Origin: Pogonophryne albipinna
Lineage: Eukaryota; Chordata; Actinopteri; Perciformes; Artedidraconidae
Reading direction: 5' to 3'
Assembly: GCA_028583405.1 (NCBI GenBank)
Contig: CM053256.1
Span: 4,907,995 to 4,971,994 of the forward strand
Length of the DNA: 64,000 nucleotides
Shown here: one piece after another, positions 54,528 through 64,000 of the stretch
Layout of the letters: every line of letters starts with the position of its first letter
Numbering within the stretch: the stretch's first letter is position 1
The notes under the pieces: model-generated
Seen by the model: only the letters and a program-made list of their open reading frames with translations
What the model was told of the DNA's origin: nothing
Databases searched by the model: none
Program-made: the position numbers and the translations under genes

Positions 54528-57500
54528 CTCTTACAGATCCGCAGTGTGCAGATCCTCCCTGTGGATTATGAGATAGAGTACATCTGCAGAGGAAACAGGG
54601 TGATTGTGGGACCTAAGGTCAGGAAGTGCTTACCCAACGGCACATGGACAGACTTGACGCTGCACAGCACATGTTGTGAGTCCTTTTTTGTCTGATTCTC
54701 ACACTTTTTACCACAACCTTCACCTTTCCTCATCTGCACATGTTCAAAACAATTCTCACCTGAACAAAGTATAAAATAGTGTGCAACCTTTACTGGGACT
54801 GGTGTCATTTTTAACTGCAGTAAAATAAAGTAATCTAGTCTTGGAAGAAGCTTACATGAAATCAACCACAGCTTTTAGATGGTGTTTCTTTAAGACACAA
54901 TACTGACATATATCACCTTTTAGCTAGATACAGGGAACTTGTTTGCAAACAGTTGATTATTTCACATCCAGCCGTTAGAGAGCAACATTAGCATTCATTT
55001 AGGGTCATGTTTGTGTCCACACTCTCTCTCTCTCTTTTGGTCTCCATTTGAACTCCTGAGAGAAAATCTGGCACTTTAGCTGCTAAATGCTCCACTTTGT
55101 TCCCAAGCTGGTCTCCAACGTACCTAAACATTCAAGTTGCCGCTTGGCAGCTAAACAAGGAGCTGAAACTCGCCATGAAGCTCTGTAAAGCCAAAGGAGA
55201 GCGGCAGATTCAGGGGATCATTCTCTGTAGGTTCATTACTACAGAGCTCCCTCACACAATGTCTTTTTAATGCATTGTTAAAAATATAGATAATTAAACG
55301 TTTAAATGGTTGCTGTCATTGCTGTCATTATTAAGCTATCTGATCAATACAGAAAAATCTTATAATGCAGAAGATGGTAGGTTGTAGATAATTGTAAAAG
55401 ATCGCCATATTTCTTTGTATGAAGTTGAAATATTCCTGACCTTGGTAACAACATTTTAGATATTGCAATAATATGGAATTAAAAATGATAGCAGACTATC
55501 ATCGACTAGGAGTCCGTGATTGGACAAATAAAGATCAAATACCCCAAGCACCCCAACAAACATCCTTGATGCAGTTTTGAAAAAGCTATTAAGTGGACCT
55601 TTGAACTGGGTGGGATTATGTTGTCACACATTTTGGTTGAATAGTAACACATTTTTTCAGTGAAATTGGTCTTCTGCTGTTAAGGGGACATGCCCCCAAA
55701 CCACAGCTTGTAAACATACTTTGTGTTGATCTATAAAGGTTTGTTATTTTGCTGAGTTTTCCTGCTGAGTGCTGATTGGCTTTTTCAGATGTTGTACTCT
55801 AAGGTATGTGTGCCTAATGAAGGGCTGTATAAAGAGATTCATGCTAATGTGAATCTATCTTTGAAACCCCCGTAGAGAATAGTTTGGGCTGATGCTTGCT
55901 GCATATTGATTAGAAGTGCTTACTTGGGTTATGGTTAAAGAAGAATAGAGCTAGCTTGCTTAGCTTCAACATGTGTTACTTTGTATCTGTGTGTATGATA
56001 CGCAAGTCCATTAGCTATTCACTTATTCTAGTGTTGAAGTGGTTTAACTGCTTTTACATAGATTAAATGTAAAAGTTTTAGCTGCAAACTTTGCCTGCAA
56101 GCCAGTATTTTCTTGAATAGCGAAGCTGAAATGTAATTTCTAATCGGATCATATCTACACCGCCTGTGCACATACTGAGAATAAGGCCAGATATCCAATC
56201 AAATCCCTGTTCTATCTCCTGATTTTGTTCTTTCAGTTCACATTTAACATCAGTGGAACTTATTTTTCCCGAGAGAATATTCTCTAAAGCAGGATTTTTG
56301 TTTTCTCTGGCTTATGTAAGAGCTCAAGCTGCAATGTGCAGATTGGAGTTTTATTATGCGTTTGCTTGCTGGAAGGAAGATTCAACAACTCAGCAGCTAA
56401 ACAAATGATATTCAAGAGCTTTGCAGTTTTGTCAGAAACCCAAACTAAGAGAAATGGAGGCTGTAACATAGCAAGTTTACACACTCGGGCTTATGTGTAG
56501 CTAAATGTTTCCTACTAGTAACAAAGAACAAGGAGCATGTTCACAGGGCGTTAACGACGTTTTTCAATGTGTCTGGTTTGCAATCATTTGTCAGAGGTCA
56601 AGCACCTAATCGCTTATTTGTGTTTTACCAATTGCTTGTTCACATTTCAGACAAAGCTTTTATCTTATTCATAATTCATAATTCTTACACAGTTTATAAA
56701 TAACTCTTCATCTCTTTTGTTGACCTCTTGCTTAATCAGAATCTGGTTAACTGCCCAGTAGGCTTCGATATACAATACTCTTATTTATTCTGGTCTATTG
56801 GTACATAACATAGTAGCAAAGTAAGCGCATTTAATAGTAGAACAATCGAGAAAAGCGAAGACTAGTAGAAAATGCATCTAAAATATGAAATTTGAGTCCT
56901 TAAAAAGAATATTTACCAATTTAGTCTGTTTTGTTTACTTGTATATTTGTATTCTATTTATATATATATATATATATCGTATACGAACCAAATAATCTTT
57001 GGTTTAATTTTTTCCAACTGGTGTCCAGTATTCAACATTACTTCCTTGTGATTCTCTCCTGCAACTTGATTGGATGCTGTCTGTTTTATTCAAACGTAAT
57101 GGATCAGAGGAATAAAGTGTGGACCGTTATCATTTTTGATACAGGAAATGATTTGATTCATAGCCTATTTCTACATTACATGTCACTTGTTAGACGCTTT
57201 TATCCAAAGCGACTTGCATATATTCAATACTGTGGGCAATCCCCACAGGAGCAATTTGGGGTGAAGTGTCTTGTCCAATTATACAGCAGAATGTTGACTA
57301 CAGCGGGATTCGAACCAGTGCCCCTGTGATTCAAAGAGCAGCACACTAACCACTGAGCCACAACCACCTTCTAAACAGAATACTTTTTTAATCTTAATAC
57401 TTAAGTCACAAGTCATTGTTAAACTCCCAGTCAATTGGCAAGTATTTTTCTCTTTTTTTAAATCATTAAAAATAGCTTGTTGATACTCAAACAATGTGGA

Positions 57501-59443
57501 GCATTTAGCTGAAGGAGAAGAAGGGAGACTAAAAAACAGACTTAGAATAAGGTGAATAGTCAACGTTTATCGGGTATCCAGAAAAATATGAGTCTAAATT
57601 AATATCCGCTCGGTTGGTGCCTAACTACATGTTCACCATAATGTACGTATATGTTAATGTTGGGTTTACAGCTTGTTCTGCTGTTCCCAAAAGCCTTCAC
57701 TAATGTATCAAGTTAGCCTATACTAGCTATTTGACTTCCTTTACCTCATATATACATTCTGTGGGCTAAACTCATTGAGATTTTTGACAACCAATAACAT
57801 TAATTCCCCATCCAAAGTGTGTCATAAATATGAGTGCAACTGCAGCTCCTTCCCCCAGTTATTCTGCATCTACCTCTGTATAACGCTATGTGTCTGTGCC
57901 TCTCTCTCTTTGTGGTGCTTCTGGTTCTCAGTGCTGCTGTGCCCGCGGGTGTGGACCTCCCTGGAGAACGGCCGGGTGACGGTGAAGCCCCCCGGGCCGC
58001 CGGTGGAGGGCACGGTGCTCCACTACAGCTGCCACGCCGGCTTCATCCTGGAAGGCAGAAACATCAGCCATTGCACTAAACTGGGAAAGTGGGACGCGCC
58101 TAAACCCACCTGCCTCTGTGAGTTCCTGACCCAGTGGGACTAAATGAGATTTTAGACTTTTAAAAACAGCAGAATTAGGAAAAGGATGTTGTCTGCTGGG
58201 ATGTCATTTACTGTCTCAGCAGGCGAAATGACAACACGGACTTCATTTAATGATACATTGATACATTGATAAATATGATTCATTTTAATGATTCACCTTT
58301 TTACAATTGTCTGACATTTTGCAGTTGATCAATAATCTATGATTACCATGATTTAAAGCCCCCGTAAATGCATTGAAATCCGTTACTTCTTTTTTATTGG
58401 CTGTAATTTTCACTGTATTAAAAAAAACGAATGAGTCAATTTCATCACAGACGTGGCTGCCTCACAAAAAAATGGGCACACGAGGCTTTAAAGATAAAAT
58501 ACAAACACCTGCTCTCCCAACGGTGGAACACGGTTGCTAGGCAGTAAATGATCCAACCAATCAGAGCGTAATCCACAGAAGGTAGTTTGTACCGTTGGCA
58601 CAGGAAAGTAAACTGAATAAGAACTGGAATAAACTTTATAAATGGATAAATACTCAATGACTGTAAGATGAGTGTGTGTGTGTGTGTGATTTCATCGACA
58701 CTAAAGAGTGTTCTTCTCTTACAACAGTTGGCCCGTCTGAAAAGATTTGTCCAAATTAGAGCAAAGCAAAAAAAAAATATTACACACATAGATGAAACAA
58801 AGAACTGAAAGAAACCAGATCGCCAACTGGTCCAATGAGGGGTTGGCATGGCAACTAATAAAGTTGCTATGGGAATGGAAGTATTAAAAGGGATGAAAGA
58901 GGGAATTATCAGCACAGTCGGACTGAAGGCGACTTATTGTATAATGAATGCAAAAACTGTAAGTGTTAATGCTCTACAATTCATTCATGTTTTACCTATA
59001 ACTTACTCTGTTTAATTATTCTATGTAAGATATTCTATGTTACTTACACTGTATCAAAATATGAGATTTAAAGGTCTATTTTCATGCTGTGCCTGTAAAA
59101 TATGATTGCGTTACATAACTGCCACAGTTAGGAAGCTCCTGCCAGAAAATGACTGCTCAGAACCAACTAACTGCATTTCTCAGCATAACTACGATGTTGT
59201 GTCACTGCCATCTAGTGGAGGGAAATAGAATGAATGTCAAGGTTTTACTGCACCAAATCTACAAATTATATTATGTAGGTGAATTATTCAGTTGTTAAAC
59301 TCCAGGATTTTCCATTTAATGCTGAAGCATAATGATTATATTCTGCCTTGCTTACTGTTCTGTTTCCACATGCATCGTGTTTTTTAATCAATCTTTCTTT
59401 TTCCTTCTTATTCTGCCGGCCAAAGATGACAGAAACTACACAG
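51659..59443 (+). CDS. gabbr1: GABA-B receptor subunit 1, N-terminal exons (GABA-B1a form, partial)
   Basis: GABBR1 is the GABA-binding subunit of the heterodimeric GPCR that mediates slow inhibition. Five coding exons join in frame: 51659-51737, 51996-52060, 54537-54675, 57932-58117 and 59426-59443. They encode a signal peptide ([18 protein letters not shown]), then sushi domain 1 with Cys 28, 65, 79 and 94 ([33 protein letters not shown]) and sushi domain 2 with Cys 98, 128, 142 and 155 ([25 protein letters not shown]), with N-glycosylation sites at NGT and NIS. The last is an 18-nt microexon (YDRNYT), matching the short exon before the ligand-binding domain in mammals. Sushi domains mark the presynaptic 1a isoform. 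The Venus flytrap domain, seven helices and coiled coil lie beyond the window, and the 1b-specific first exon was not found. Confidence 0.95.
52853..53784. mobile_element. long-TIR (hairpin) DNA element, 932 bp
   Basis: About 120 bp at the left end (CAGTCTCACAGTATTTTGTG, then ATTGATTCGTGTTCACCAA) is inverted at the right end (53665-53784, CAGTCTCACGGCATTTCGTG read on the minus strand). A second inner inverted pair links 53333-53400 with 53597-53668. The left arm contains an internal duplication (about 52940-53030 and 53030-53140, both with ATAATAACAAATTAGAAGGA). There is no transposase. It is intronic in gabbr1. Confidence 0.8.
54479..54523 (+). repeat. (TC)n microsatellite forming a polypyrimidine tract
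   Basis: A TC run of about 22 units ends 13 bp before the acceptor TTACAG (54531-54536) of gabbr1 coding exon 3. It occupies the place of the polypyrimidine tract. Confidence 0.95.
54676..57931. other. gabbr1 intron between the sushi exons
   Basis: The intron is AT-rich. It holds one SINE (57174-57366) and a short TA run (56960-56978). No other exon or gene is seen. Confidence 0.55.
57174..57366 (-). repeat. tRNA-derived SINE, minus strand
   Basis: Read on the minus strand, the head has an A box (GTGGCTCAGTGGTTAG, 57346-57361) and a B box (GGTTCGAATCCC, 57305-57316). The body ends with AAGTCGCTTTGGATAAAAGC, a tail very common in teleost SINEs. It is intronic in gabbr1. Confidence 0.85.

Positions 59444-64000
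<4,557 letters not shown>

Overview
The window is nuclear DNA of a ray-finned fish, most likely a percomorph teleost. The evidence is spliced vertebrate genes with GT-AG introns, long CA/GT microsatellites, tRNA-derived SINEs, a DIRS-type tyrosine-recombinase retrotransposon, an L2-like LINE and many hAT and TTAA-flanked DNA transposons. No bacterial, plasmid or viral gene organisation is visible. The species cannot be fixed from the sequence.

Layout: (1) 1-8221, minus strand: first two coding exons of ppt2 (palmitoyl-protein thioesterase 2). The 6.8 kb first coding intron holds a SINE and a layered nest: a TTAA-flanked DNA element split by an L2-like LINE and by a DIRS element. (2) 8222-11379: divergent intergenic region between ppt2 and dhx16, holding an internally deleted hAT element and the likely dhx16 5' leader. 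(3) 11385-29513, plus strand: complete dhx16 (DEAH-box spliceosomal ATPase), 20 coding exons that join in frame to 1049 aa. Its introns carry at least seven DNA transposon remnants, four with clear 8-bp target duplications. (4) 32099-33064: a single-coding-exon, tail-anchored RING E3 ligase of the RNF183/RNF223/RNF225 type. (5) 34607-35500: a two-exon, 264-aa protein that I do not recognise. (6) 37987-39532: mgat1 (GlcNAc-transferase I), 443 aa, with an intron inside the coding region. (7) 41113-46597: sh3bp5l (RAB11 exchange factor), 6 coding exons, 436 aa; its third intron holds two TTAA MITEs. (8) 51659-59443 and beyond: the 5' part of gabbr1, encoding the signal peptide, both sushi domains of the GABA-B1a isoform and an 18-nt microexon. 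The ligand-binding and membrane domains lie past the right edge.

The genes do not form a pathway; they are ordinary housekeeping, signalling and neuronal loci in a syntenic block. ppt2, dhx16 and gabbr1 all have human orthologues in or beside the MHC on 6p, so the block is probably a rearranged piece of that ancestral region; mgat1 and sh3bp5l have human orthologues on other chromosomes. I found no sign of an undescribed biological system. The most notable structures are the transposon nest with a readable DIRS internal complementary region, a BED-to-hATC deletion derivative, a long hairpin element, simple repeats touching or serving splice sites, and the unrecognised 264-aa gene.
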